Positions 1 through 8,074 of a stretch of 64,000 bases of DNA are shown here, piece by piece (within the stretch, counting starts at the first letter, position 1; every line of letters begins with the position of its first letter). Source of the DNA: BOG-932 sp965276835. Lineage in GTDB: Bacteria; Pseudomonadota; Alphaproteobacteria; BOG-932; Roseiterribacteraceae. Made by a program: the position numbers and the translations under genes. The notes under the pieces were generated by a model. It did no database searches, was not told where the DNA came from, and worked only from the letters and a program-made list of their open reading frames with translations. The stretch spans positions 3,534,001 through 3,598,000 of the forward strand of contig OZ255631.1 in assembly GCA_965276835.1 (NCBI GenBank), written 5' to 3'.

Positions 1-1
1 C

Positions 2-895
2 GAGGCCGGAGCCGAATACGACGCAGCCATGGCAGTTATCACTCCACTGCTGACGGAGACCGCGGCGGCTGACGTGTCCGAGTTGTCGCTGGCGATAGAG
101 CGGTCGCGCAGCATACGTGATACGCGAAGGTCGCTAGCCGACGTCGAAACCGAAATCGTCCGCGGTGGAGACGGCCTGCCACTCGACGATCTTGTTGACA
201 TGGTAGTCGAGAGCGACAGCGACCAGCTATCCTCCCGTACGGAAATCATCGGCCGCGAACTGCAGCAACTGAACGCCGACATATCCGAAGCAGCTAAATC
301 TCACGGCGATGCCAGCCGTATATTCGCCGACCTTGAGGACGCGCCCGGTGCCGCCGCCGATGCCGCTTCGGACGCGGAACAGGCTCGAGCAGAGATGGCA
401 GTGCAGGCCGAGGCATACATTTTGAAACGCGCGCAGGCGCTGACCTTGAGGTGGGCGATAGAGCAATATCGCGAGCGGCACCAGGATCCCCTTCTTGTCC
501 GGGCTAGCGAGCTCTTCTCGACGCTGACGTTGGGTCGCTACAGCGCGCTTAGGGTGGAGCTCGACGATTCCACGCCCCACCTTATTGGGATCTCGAACGA
601 TGGCCGCGCAGCCGTCGAGGTCGACGCAATGAGCGAGGGGACTACCGATCAGCTCTTCCTCGCGCTACGGCTGGCGGCAGTGGAGCAGTCGATCAGTGCC
701 GGTATCCGACTACCCTTCCTAGCCGATGACCTCTTCGTCAATTTCGACGACGAGCGCGCGGAGGCCGGCTTCCGAGTTTTGGCTGCCCTTGCGCAGAAGA
801 CCCAGGTGCTGTTTTTCACTCACCATCCGCATCTGGCGGCGATCGCGCGATCCGTTGTCGGGGACAATACCTACTCCGAATGCGCGCTGATCTGA
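2..895 (+). CDS. YhaN-like SMC/ABC-type ATPase, C-terminal part
   Basis: The reading frame is open from the left edge of the window, so the 5' end, including the Walker A motif, is missing. What remains ends in the second half of an SMC/Rad50/YhaN-type ATPase head: an ABC signature-like stretch (MSEGTTDQLFLALR), a Walker B-like segment (LPFLADDLFVNFDD) and an H-loop (FFTHHPH). The region before it is helical and Ala/Glu-rich, as expected for the descending coiled coil. YhaN proteins usually pair with a YhaO/SbcD-type nuclease in DNA repair or defence; such a partner would lie upstream and cannot be seen. The first ATG in the visible part is at 29 but is unlikely to be the true start. Family call is firm, specific role unknown. 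Confidence 0.8.
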   Translation, partial: EAGAEYDAAMAVITPLLTETAAADVSELSLAIERSRSIRDTRRSLADVETEIVRGGDGLPLDDLVDMVVESDSDQLSSRTEIIGRELQQLNADISEAAKSHGDASRIFADLEDAPGAAADAASDAEQARAEMAVQAEAYILKRAQALTLRWAIEQYRERHQDPLLVRASELFSTLTLGRYSALRVELDDSTPHLIGISNDGRAAVEVDAMSEGTTDQLFLALRLAAVEQSISAGIRLPFLADDLFVNFDDERAEAGFRVLAALAQKTQVLFFTHHPHLAAIARSVVGDNTYSECALI

Positions 896-1042
896 AACCA
901 AATGGCAACAACGCGTTACCCGACTGGATCGGCCTACCCGCAGAACTAACCTTTGCTCGATCATGGGTGTTCGCCTCTGCGCGCCGGACACATACCTCAC
1001 ACGACGCACATTGACGACAACGCTCGTAGCGAAGACCCGAGG

Positions 1043-1296
1043 TCAGGCCGAGATTGCAACAAGACCTGCGAAATGGTCGGGGGAAACAGCCTCGATCATC
1101 TCAAGCAGAAACTTGGTATTCTTTTGGGTTTCCGCGACCAGCGCAAGGTCAAAACCGCGGCAACTTCGGTTCGTTGCTCCTCTAATCAGGCGGCGCGCTA
1201 CCTCCGTGTCGCCTATAGGCCAGCCAGTGCTGCCTCGGCATCAAGCTGCCTTACGGCAACGATGGCGTCCTCCAGGAGTCCTGACATGCTGGTCAT
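1043..1296 (-). pseudogene. possible frameshifted small gene
   Basis: This 458-base gap holds no intact gene. On the minus strand an ATG at 1296 opens a frame reading MTSMSGLLEDAIVAVRQLDA, which stops after about 28 codons. A neighbouring frame without a start codon then continues with protein-like sequence (FDLALVAETQKNTKFLLEMI) to a stop at 1043. The two halves could be one protein of about 85 residues broken by a frameshift, or chance. No family was recognised. Low confidence. Confidence 0.22.
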
Positions 1297-1353
1297 TAGC
1301 GAAGGAGTTCAGACCTGCGTGCGGCCAAAGCATTTGTTGCCTCGGCCGGGACT

Positions 1354-1962
1354 TTATATCTTCTCGTTTGGCGCCGCCTTTTGAGACGCGGCCACCACTG
1401 CCGCCAACTCGGCCATCTGGTCGCGCATCGAGGTTTCAAACTCGTGATGCTGGGTGGTTGAGGCTTTCAGGTTTTCAGTTAATGTATCGAGTTGGCGGCG
1501 CAGAACATCCCGCTCGACCTTGACCAGTTCCCGCTCGGTTTCTGAGGCGGTCAGTTTTTGAAGTAAACCCTTCACCTCGCCTTCGACGGCCTCCAGCTCG
1601 TCCAGCCGCGCTCGCAGTTCATCAGCGGCTTCCGCTAGAGCGACATTCTCCCTTTCAACCATAGCCTTATCTTCGGCCATAGTTTGACGATGTTGGTCCA
1701 AAGCTTCGCCTGCTGCCTTCTGCGCAATCGCCCACACCTGCGCAACAATCTCGCCGACCCGCTCAGACAATTCAGCGGGTACTGGCTCGCTCGCGCCCAT
1801 CGGCTCCTCGCCACCCTTGCGCGCCCATTCGCGCATTGCGGCGGAGATTGTGCTGAACGAACCGCCTCCCACCCGCGCTCGTACCAGCGCCAGCGTCGGC
1901 TTCTGCCCACCCGCATCGATGGCGCTAGCGGCGGACCAAATCTGCTCTTTTGTAACGGCCAT
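1354..1962 (-). CDS. KfrA-type DNA-binding protein
   Basis: About 202 residues. The N-terminus (TKEQIWSAASAIDAGGQKP, then the VRARVGGGSFSTIS segment) matches the KfrA_N DNA-binding domain known from plasmid replication and partition regions. The rest is a long alpha-helical, Glu/Ala/Leu-rich coiled coil with few interruptions, also typical of KfrA. The start is placed at 1962 (MAVTKEQ) because the longer frame to 2022 would translate the repeat-rich operator. KfrA proteins act as autoregulators and nucleoid-like accessory proteins on plasmids and integrative elements; no rep, par or tra gene is visible here. It is divergent from the reverse transcriptase operon and may control it, which is inference. 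Confidence 0.75.
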   Translation of the reverse strand: MAVTKEQIWSAASAIDAGGQKPTLALVRARVGGGSFSTISAAMREWARKGGEEPMGASEPVPAELSERVGEIVAQVWAIAQKAAGEALDQHRQTMAEDKAMVERENVALAEAADELRARLDELEAVEGEVKGLLQKLTASETERELVKVERDVLRRQLDTLTENLKASTTQHHEFETSMRDQMAELAAVVAASQKAAPNEKI

Positions 1963-1975
1963 CGTTGATACTCGC

Positions 1976-2023
1976 ATTGTATGTAGCGAATGTATTTGTA
2001 TCACTAATGTAGCGCGATACAAT
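1976..2023. promoter_or_regulatory. predicted KfrA operator / divergent promoter region
   Basis: An inverted pair ATTGTAT (1976-1982) and ATACAAT (2017-2023) flanks two direct copies of ATGTAGCG (1981-1988 and 2007-2014). The array lies just upstream of the KfrA start and on the promoter side of the reverse transcriptase operon. KfrA proteins are known to repress their own promoters through repeats of this kind, so autoregulation is likely; control of the rightward operon is inference. Confidence 0.5.
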
Positions 2024-2073
2024 ACACCCTACAAACGTTCGGCCGAGCGAGGTCATAGACTGAGTTGACGGAG

Positions 2074-2191
2074 CTTGGCGGCTGTTTTCGGAGTGGCTGC
2101 CAAGGCGGCTAACGTCTTCGGCCCACGCAGTTGTTGCTGACGATCCGGTCGAGACGCGTTAGACAAATGCCGCAGTCTGGGCTTAACCCAG
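2074..2191 (+). other. structured leader upstream of the reverse transcriptase
   Basis: Two hairpins can be drawn. The first has arms CTTGGC (2074-2079) and GCCAAG (2099-2104), with further inner pairs if G-U is allowed. The second is CTGGG (2177-2181), loop CTTAA, CCCAG (2187-2191). Several reverse transcriptase defence systems use an upstream non-coding RNA as template or scaffold, so this stretch is a candidate. No retron msr/msd fold was recognised and transcription is not shown. Confidence 0.3.
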
Positions 2192-2214
2192 CGGAACTAA
2201 GGGATCACTCCGGA

Positions 2215-3903
2215 ATGGAAAGCAGTGACGAGGCTGATTATGTCCTCAACCCCGCCTTCTGGCTGAACGGCCAGGCTCTCGGTTTTCCAGTGCAATTCGA
2301 CCTTGTTCTAAAGCATCTCCGCCAGGATATGCGTGACGACTGGTATTTCGACTGCCTGCAATACGACGATCTCTTCAAGCACCCAGCTGAGGCAAAGAGG
2401 ATAATTATATCGCTCCTGCAGGAATGGAACGGCGTGTATCGCGGCACACGCAGCGTCGTCCGGAATATACCGAAGAAGGGATACGGCGAGCGCTACGGAC
2501 TGGAGACCGACTTCTTCGACCGCTTCGTTTACCAAGCGATCTGCAGCTTCCTTATCCCTTTCTACGACCCGCTCCTAGGTCACCGGGTGCTGAGCTACCG
2601 CTACGAGCCGGTGCCGCTGGACCCGAAGTACCTGTTCAAGAACAAAATCAACAGCTGGTTTACGTTCGAGGGCGTGACGCTGACCTTCCGCAGATCACGA
2701 CGCCATCTACTGGTCACCGACCTGAGCAACTTCTTCGAGAACGTGTCACGCGTGCAGATCGTAGACGCACTCAAAAGGGCAGTTCCCGACCTTGCGGCGA
2801 CCGGCCCGCAGAAGCTGCAGATCCGCAACGCGATCGCCACGCTCGACCGGCTACTCACCGAATGGACGTTCAGCCGGGATCACGGCCTCCCGCAGAACCG
2901 CGACGCCTCCGCCTTTCTGTCCAATATCCTGCTGTCGTTCGTGGACAAAGAGATGACCAGGAAGGGCTACGACTACTACCGCTACGTGGACGATATCCGC
3001 ATCATCGCCGACTCCGAGCCGCACGCTCGGCGCGCGCTGCAGGATCTAATCCGGCAGCTGCGGACAGTAGGTCTCAACATCAACGCAAACAAGACCGAGA
3101 TCCTCGCCCCGGATGTTCCGAGCGCGAAACTCGCGGAGTACTTCCCCTCACAGGACAGCTCCACGATTGCGATCAACCAGATGTGGCAGTCCCGCAGTCG
3201 CCGCATCGTGACAAGGTCCGTGACCTATATCTTCGACATTCTAAGCCGATGCATCGCAGCCAGAGACTCACAGACGCGGACCTTCCGCTTCGCGGTGAAT
3301 CGAGTTGCGAAGATCGTCGAGTCCGGCCTCTTCGACGTGGGCGACGCGCTGTCGATCGACCTGCTCGACACCTTGTCGAGCTCGTTGTCCGAGCACGCAG
3401 TCACGACCGATCAATACTGCCGGTTGATAGCCACCCTGGACCGCGACGGTCGCTGCCTGCCAGCGTTGGAGGCGTTCTTGCTCGCAGAAGACGGGGCCAT
3501 CCACGACTGGCAGAACTATAACATCTGGATGCTGCTCGCGGTACGGCGACACCGGTCCGACGAGCTCGTGGCGCTAGCCGACCGCAAGCTGCGGGAAGAC
3601 ATGAAGTCGGGCGAGTCGGCGGCCATCCTCATCTGGCTCCGTTGCGTGGACGAAAAGGCCCTCATTGAGAAATGCGTTGCGGAGTTCGGCTCCCTGCCTT
3701 ACCAGAACGCCCGCTACCTCCTGATCGCCTCGTCGGTGCTCGATAAAGAGGCGTTGCGTCCCCTCTATGGTCATGTGCCGATCTGCCTGAAGGGGACTAG
3801 CCGCAGGGCCGAGCGTCACTGCAATGAAGAAGGTCTGCCATTCGCCGTCCGCGAGAGCACGGATCTGCTGAACCTTATCGACGAGGTCAGCAGCTATGAT
3901 TGA
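2215..3903 (+). CDS. reverse transcriptase, probable UG/Abi-like
   Basis: A 562-residue RNA-directed DNA polymerase. Visible RT motifs are the N-terminal block around RFVYQAICSFLIPFYDP, motif A with catalytic Asp at D169 (TDLSNFF), HGLPQN near 223-228, the YVDD box at 257-260 and the later Lys in NANKTEIL at about 293. After roughly residue 310 the protein has about 250 residues of helical sequence without a recognisable nuclease, maturase or HNH domain, resembling the helical C-terminal extensions of Abi and unknown-group RTs. It therefore does not look like a group II intron or DGR enzyme. The start is placed at ATG 2215 with AAGGG 11 bp upstream; ATG 2167 or TTG 2131 are possible. It overlaps the next gene by 8 bp, so the pair is translationally coupled. 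Antiphage function is inferred from family and neighbourhood. Confidence 0.88.
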   Translation: MESSDEADYVLNPAFWLNGQALGFPVQFDLVLKHLRQDMRDDWYFDCLQYDDLFKHPAEAKRIIISLLQEWNGVYRGTRSVVRNIPKKGYGERYGLETDFFDRFVYQAICSFLIPFYDPLLGHRVLSYRYEPVPLDPKYLFKNKINSWFTFEGVTLTFRRSRRHLLVTDLSNFFENVSRVQIVDALKRAVPDLAATGPQKLQIRNAIATLDRLLTEWTFSRDHGLPQNRDASAFLSNILLSFVDKEMTRKGYDYYRYVDDIRIIADSEPHARRALQDLIRQLRTVGLNINANKTEILAPDVPSAKLAEYFPSQDSSTIAINQMWQSRSRRIVTRSVTYIFDILSRCIAARDSQTRTFRFAVNRVAKIVESGLFDVGDALSIDLLDTLSSSLSEHAVTTDQYCRLIATLDRDGRCLPALEAFLLAEDGAIHDWQNYNIWMLLAVRRHRSDELVALADRKLREDMKSGESAAILIWLRCVDEKALIEKCVAEFGSLPYQNARYLLIASSVLDKEALRPLYGHVPICLKGTSRRAERHCNEEGLPFAVRESTDLLNLIDEVSSYD

Positions 3904-5482
3904 CTTGGCCTTCAGGCTGATGCTCTTCATGAGGGACTTCACCGGCAGGGGAGCGGACTCCTTCTACTGGTTCCAGGATGGGCAGGTCCAGGAAACGGAT
4001 GCCGCAAGCGTCGTGAGGTTCCCGGGAATCGTTGTGTGCCACGACTTCTGGATGATCCGCGACGCGCTGTTCGACAGTACGGGGACTCTGCCCGGCACAA
4101 TCGTCGACGTGGACGAGCTGCGCATCTCGATCAGCGGTGTCCCTGACGACCGGCTTATCCGCGAGAAGCGCGACGTGACGACCCAGCTCGCGCGGTACGG
4201 GGCGGAGAAGGAAGTCTGCGACGCCTATCAGAAGATGTTCAACAAGGGTGTCGCGTTCGATGGGGACATCGCCGCCAAGGCTGCGACGGCCATCGCGGCG
4301 ATGTATCTCGACCTTTGCAGGCAGGCATTTGCCGATGGCGAGCTCGAGCGATTTTTCACCATCGAGGTTCCCGCATACCGTGTGCTCCAGTTCGCGATGT
4401 CAGACGGAATCTTGATCGACGCGGCGGGGCTCTCGGAAAAGCGGTCGCAAGCGGAGCACGACTACTTCCTGTCGTTAAAGGACTATTCCGCCAAGCACGA
4501 CATGCCGCTCGAGACGCCGAGCAGGCGCGCCATCGAGGCGAAGCTGCTTCTGGAGGGTTTCGAATTTGATGAGGTCTCCGTCGAGTACCTCCTCGAGTTC
4601 GTGCCGCACGACCGCGACTTCGGTGGCGACACCACGGCACTGCTCGCCCTCGACACGGCGCGTCGCGTGCTCGGCTCACTGACCTTGGGCACCAACAGCA
4701 TTCGACCGGTCGTGGACGTGTTCGGCTCGCGCACGTCGCGCGTCCAACTGCGCAGTCCCAGCCTTCAGAATATTCCGAGACGCTACCGGTCGATCATCAG
4801 CGCGCACGTTGGCGCCCAACTCAGCTACGTCGACTTCGATCAGTTCGAGGTCGGCATAATGGCGGCCCTCTCCGGCGATGAGGAGCTTAGGCGTCTCTAC
4901 GCTGCAGGTGACATGTATGATCTCTTCGCGAACACGCACTTGGGTCTCGTCGGCAACCGGAAGGCCGCCAAGCAACTGTTCCTGTCCTATGCGTACGGGA
5001 TGAGTCGAAAAGCTTTGGTCGACGCAGCCGTCTCGCTTGAGGTGGACCGACAAAAGGCCAAGGAAGCATTCCGGCTCTTCCAGCGGTATGAGGACTGGAA
5101 GAAGTCCGTAATGGCCGAATTCCAGCGCACCGGCCGCGTGGCCACTGTCTTTGGCAACCATTACCGACGGAGCGGCGGGGGTCAGCTCACCGGCAAGGAA
5201 CAGCGCTCTGCCATCAGCCAGGTGGTCCAAGGGACGGCGTCCCTGATATTTAAGCGTGCGCTGCTGGCGGTCGCCTCCATCGGCGACGTGAGGGTAGTCT
5301 TGCCCATGCACGACGCGCTGCTGTTCGAGCACACGCTCGCCGAAACGCCGGCTAAGGTTGTCGACGCCTTCGAGGGCGTCATGACCAATGTGCTCGGCTC
5401 ACGGGTCACCGGGAAAGCGTCAATCAGCGACTTTGCAGAGCGTGAGCAAAACTTTGCCGCCCTAGGTACAAGCGAATTCTGA
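3896..5482 (+). CDS. stand-alone family A DNA polymerase paired with the RT
   Basis: 528 residues. The C-terminal 270 residues align with the Pol I polymerase domain: TSRVQLRSPSLQNIP (R282 at the position of E. coli R668), motif A YVDFDQFE with Asp D313 and the steric-gate Glu E318, O-helix RKAAKQLFLSYAYGMS with K359 and Y367 kept, and motif C MHDALLFE with H472/D473. The Phe at E. coli F762 is Leu (L363) and the Glu after the motif C Asp is Ala (A474). The first 170 residues are not a 5' nuclease and show no clear DEDD exonuclease residues. Retained metal ligands and steric gate predict a DNA-synthesising enzyme. It starts inside the RT gene (ATG 3896, overlap 8 bp). Housekeeping Pol I would be about 900 residues, so this is a specialised partner. 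Confidence 0.87.
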   Translation: MIDLAFRLMLFMRDFTGRGADSFYWFQDGQVQETDAASVVRFPGIVVCHDFWMIRDALFDSTGTLPGTIVDVDELRISISGVPDDRLIREKRDVTTQLARYGAEKEVCDAYQKMFNKGVAFDGDIAAKAATAIAAMYLDLCRQAFADGELERFFTIEVPAYRVLQFAMSDGILIDAAGLSEKRSQAEHDYFLSLKDYSAKHDMPLETPSRRAIEAKLLLEGFEFDEVSVEYLLEFVPHDRDFGGDTTALLALDTARRVLGSLTLGTNSIRPVVDVFGSRTSRVQLRSPSLQNIPRRYRSIISAHVGAQLSYVDFDQFEVGIMAALSGDEELRRLYAAGDMYDLFANTHLGLVGNRKAAKQLFLSYAYGMSRKALVDAAVSLEVDRQKAKEAFRLFQRYEDWKKSVMAEFQRTGRVATVFGNHYRRSGGGQLTGKEQRSAISQVVQGTASLIFKRALLAVASIGDVRVVLPMHDALLFEHTLAETPAKVVDAFEGVMTNVLGSRVTGKASISDFAEREQNFAALGTSEF

Positions 5483-5633
5483 CAACTAACAGATGCCACA
5501 TTGGTGGTGAGGGGACGGAAGGTCTCGCGACTCGGAGCGCTGACGGAATGTGCTTCTGACGCATATCTTCAAGCGGACATACCCACCTCGCCCGGCTATC
5601 CGCATATCCTGGGGCTGCTGTTAAAGTGCCAGC

Positions 5634-7592
5634 TTACGCGTCGGCCCGGGTCGGCCAGTCCAACGGAATGAGCGCGCGGCCTGAAGCCCGGGTCCAGCGC
5701 TCGCGGGTGGCGGCCACATAGCGGGGATCATCAGCGAAATAGGCATGTTCTATTAGGAGGACTTGCAGGCCGGAGCGGCGGTCGGTTTCACCGAAGAGAA
5801 AGTCAATATGTCTGCGCATTGCCTGGACATCCTCGTCTTCTTCCCGACCCGCGATTTCGGCCTCGTCTTCATCTTCCCCACTCGTCGGAAAGTAGGGTCG
5901 ACTGATTTGATCGAAGACGAGCACGCCGGGAACCGGCGCCGTGACGGTCTCGAAATACCGCTGCAATGCAAAGGACAGGGAGATGTGCACCGCCAGATAA
6001 TTCTGATCCGAGCCGACGTCCGGCATTCGTAGCACCGCGCCACTCTCCGCCTCGATGACCGTCACCTCTGGCTGGCGGGATGAGAAGTCGAGCTCAGAGC
6101 CGACACACGGCGCAACAGTTGGTAGGACAGCAAAAACTTCCGATGCAAACTGGGAGATCTTGCTTTCGGCACGTCGGAGTTTGATCTCCTTAGCCTCGCG
6201 GTCGACACCGGCCTCGAGCTCCCCGATTTCCGCCCGCAATACGCTCAAATCGCGCGACGCCTGGCGCGGCTCGTCCACGCTGGATTCGAGAAAGAAAGAA
6301 ACGCGGCCTAGGAGGTGCGCCTGCACCTGATTTAGGTCCGCCATCCGCTGTGTTTCCTCGCTCTGACGCAACCAGGTCCTTGTTTTGTCGTCGACTTTCC
6401 GCAATTCGCCGTTGAGGCGGCCAACGTCTTGGTCGAGATTGCGGTCGTACTCGATCAGCTTAGGCTTCACCCGTTCAACCGCAGCGCTTTCAGCTCGCAC
6501 AGTGGTGAGTGTCGCCTGTAACGCCCTGGCCGTGTCGCGCCCGCGTTCGGAAGGGGCGTCGCAGACCGGACATGTGTCCGCGATGTCCTGAAGGTGGAGA
6601 TGCTCGGCAAGCATTAGTTTTTCACGTTGCCGGGTCACGGCGCCTTCGAAACCAGATGCTTCGCGGATCGCAGTACGAGTGGCTTGGAGTTGGCGCCGCG
6701 CGGCGCCAAGGGCCGTCAGGATTTCTTTGCGGCGCGCATGCAACGCGCCAAGCTCCCCCTCCGTCGGATAGATATTCGCCTCAAACTTCGTCTCGGATAT
6801 GGTCTTAAGCTGCGCAACCAGTTCCGCCTCCCCAGCCTCATCCGATGGCGGCGACGAAATCCCGAGTCGATGGGCTTCTGTAAGTAGACTCGAGGCGCGT
6901 TGCTTCAAAGCAGAGTCGGCCGCCGCCCGCGAACGTTCGCGGATTTCCTCTTTGTCGAGCGCCCGCTGTAACTGGCGTAGATGTCGCTCGGCCGCGGCAC
7001 TGGCCTCATCGTTGACGCGAAGAAAGTAAGGCATCGCGGCGACAATATCCCGGGCTTTGTCGGCCTTTTCGAGGCCATGAAGTAGGACTGTCTCGCTATA
7101 AATGACCTCCTTGGTCACAAACAGATACGGCGTGACGTGACGAACTGTAGCCCTACCGCGGCTACCGCCACTCGCATCAGCCTCGCCGCCTAAGTCGCCT
7201 ATACCGAACGCCCGCTCAATGAATGCCTTTGCTGCCTCTAAGGTGGTGGCACCGTCAAAGTCGGCGGTCGTCAACGGTAAAGGCAGATTTCGCCCCGACG
7301 AGGTGAACATATGAGTGCTGGTCGCCTGGCCGACCGGAGGCACTATACGTCCGATAATCATTTCGGCGGTACCAGAAGTCCATTTTACGCCTACCGCTAC
7401 GGTTCGACGACGGACGTGGGCCGGCAATTCGCATTTGCTCGATCCGAGGCAATAATCGATCGCCTTGATGAGGGTCGATTTACCGGTACCGGAAGCACCG
7501 GTGATGATGTTCACACCAGGCTTGAGCTCCACGTCCCTCCGCTCGCCGGATACGCTCAGAAAGAAGATGTAGGCGATATTCCATCGCGTCAT
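5634..7592 (-). CDS. ABC-3C system SMC-like ATPase, DUF3732
   Basis: 652 residues. Walker A GASGTGKST sits at 32-40; a long coiled coil follows, interrupted near residue 340 by a Cys pair (DTCPVCDAP) like a Rad50 zinc hook; near 555-568 is VLVFDQISRPYFP, the hallmark of the DUF3732 family, where the usual Walker B Asp-Glu is Asp-Gln. It is the last gene of a leftward three-gene operon, its ATG overlapping the stop of the middle-component gene (ATGA). ATPase, middle component and CTD/nuclease together define the ABC three-component defence systems described by comparative genomics, in which the ATPase is thought to sense or remodel nucleic acid. Assignment to that class is firm; the trigger is unknown. 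Confidence 0.88.
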   Translation of the reverse strand: MTRWNIAYIFFLSVSGERRDVELKPGVNIITGASGTGKSTLIKAIDYCLGSSKCELPAHVRRRTVAVGVKWTSGTAEMIIGRIVPPVGQATSTHMFTSSGRNLPLPLTTADFDGATTLEAAKAFIERAFGIGDLGGEADASGGSRGRATVRHVTPYLFVTKEVIYSETVLLHGLEKADKARDIVAAMPYFLRVNDEASAAAERHLRQLQRALDKEEIRERSRAAADSALKQRASSLLTEAHRLGISSPPSDEAGEAELVAQLKTISETKFEANIYPTEGELGALHARRKEILTALGAARRQLQATRTAIREASGFEGAVTRQREKLMLAEHLHLQDIADTCPVCDAPSERGRDTARALQATLTTVRAESAAVERVKPKLIEYDRNLDQDVGRLNGELRKVDDKTRTWLRQSEETQRMADLNQVQAHLLGRVSFFLESSVDEPRQASRDLSVLRAEIGELEAGVDREAKEIKLRRAESKISQFASEVFAVLPTVAPCVGSELDFSSRQPEVTVIEAESGAVLRMPDVGSDQNYLAVHISLSFALQRYFETVTAPVPGVLVFDQISRPYFPTSGEDEDEAEIAGREEDEDVQAMRRHIDFLFGETDRRSGLQVLLIEHAYFADDPRYVAATRERWTRASGRALIPLDWPTRADA

Positions 7593-8074
7593 GTTGTAAG
7601 GCCCATCATGTCGAAGACTGTGCGGGTGGAACCGGCCGAGGCAAACCAGAAGCCAAGCCGCTCGGCGCGCTTAATTGACTGGGCGGGCGCCTCGCTCAGC
7701 GCGGTAATGGCACTCTTCTTCACCTTCTGAATACCTGGCCCCAGCCTGGCCGTTGGACTCACCACGAGAATGCGGCTGAAGCAGCCAAACCGGATTGCAT
7801 CGGTGACGATGTCCATCGACGAGTTGACCAAGTTTGCGAGGCCGACTTGCACTTGTGGCCGACGATCCAGCCACTCCAACAATCCGGTGTTTTTGTTGGT
7901 ACCATCGAAGCAGGGGCCGAGATCACCGGCCAAGGCGACCGGCAAGGCGAGATAGACAGTTGGGACTTCTGGGCCCTCTGGGTTAACCGAGATATATGCT
8001 GTCGTGAAAGCGACCAGTGCGAGGGCGCAGAACGCCGGATTGGTCTCCGAATAAATGTCGTGGGCCACGCTCAT
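7589..8074 (-). CDS. ABC-3C system middle component
   Basis: 161 residues from ATG 8074. The N-terminal HDIYSETNPAFCALALVAF segment (asparagine-proline after a short helix) and the later RPQVQVGLANLVNSSMDIVT segment match the middle-component family of ABC three-component systems. No catalytic motif is visible, so a bridging role between ATPase and nuclease subunit fits. The start is fixed by the ATGA overlap with the stop of the upstream nuclease gene, and its own stop overlaps the start of the ATPase gene in the same way, implying stoichiometric, coupled translation. A longer frame to 8176 exists but would run deep into the upstream gene and lacks family similarity. Confidence 0.82.
   Translation of the reverse strand: MSVAHDIYSETNPAFCALALVAFTTAYISVNPEGPEVPTVYLALPVALAGDLGPCFDGTNKNTGLLEWLDRRPQVQVGLANLVNSSMDIVTDAIRFGCFSRILVVSPTARLGPGIQKVKKSAITALSEAPAQSIKRAERLGFWFASAGSTRTVFDMMGLTT

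Noticed and set aside
963..1523. Plus-strand open frames of 140-190 codons opposite the kfrA end
   Set aside because: Arg/Ser-rich products without similarity; they overlap the KfrA coding sequence.
1354..1962. Evidence that the island is a plasmid
   Set aside because: KfrA alone is insufficient; no replication, partition or transfer genes are present, and the segment is joined to chromosomal-type DNA.
2424..3521. Long open frame on the plus strand inside the RT gene
   Set aside because: Arg/Pro-rich product with no domain, fully overlapped by a well-conserved RT in another frame; a codon-bias shadow.
2131..3903. Retron or group II intron reverse transcriptase
   Set aside because: No msr/msd-like inverted repeats were recognised upstream, and the C-terminal part lacks maturase, HNH or DNA-binding signatures of intron enzymes.
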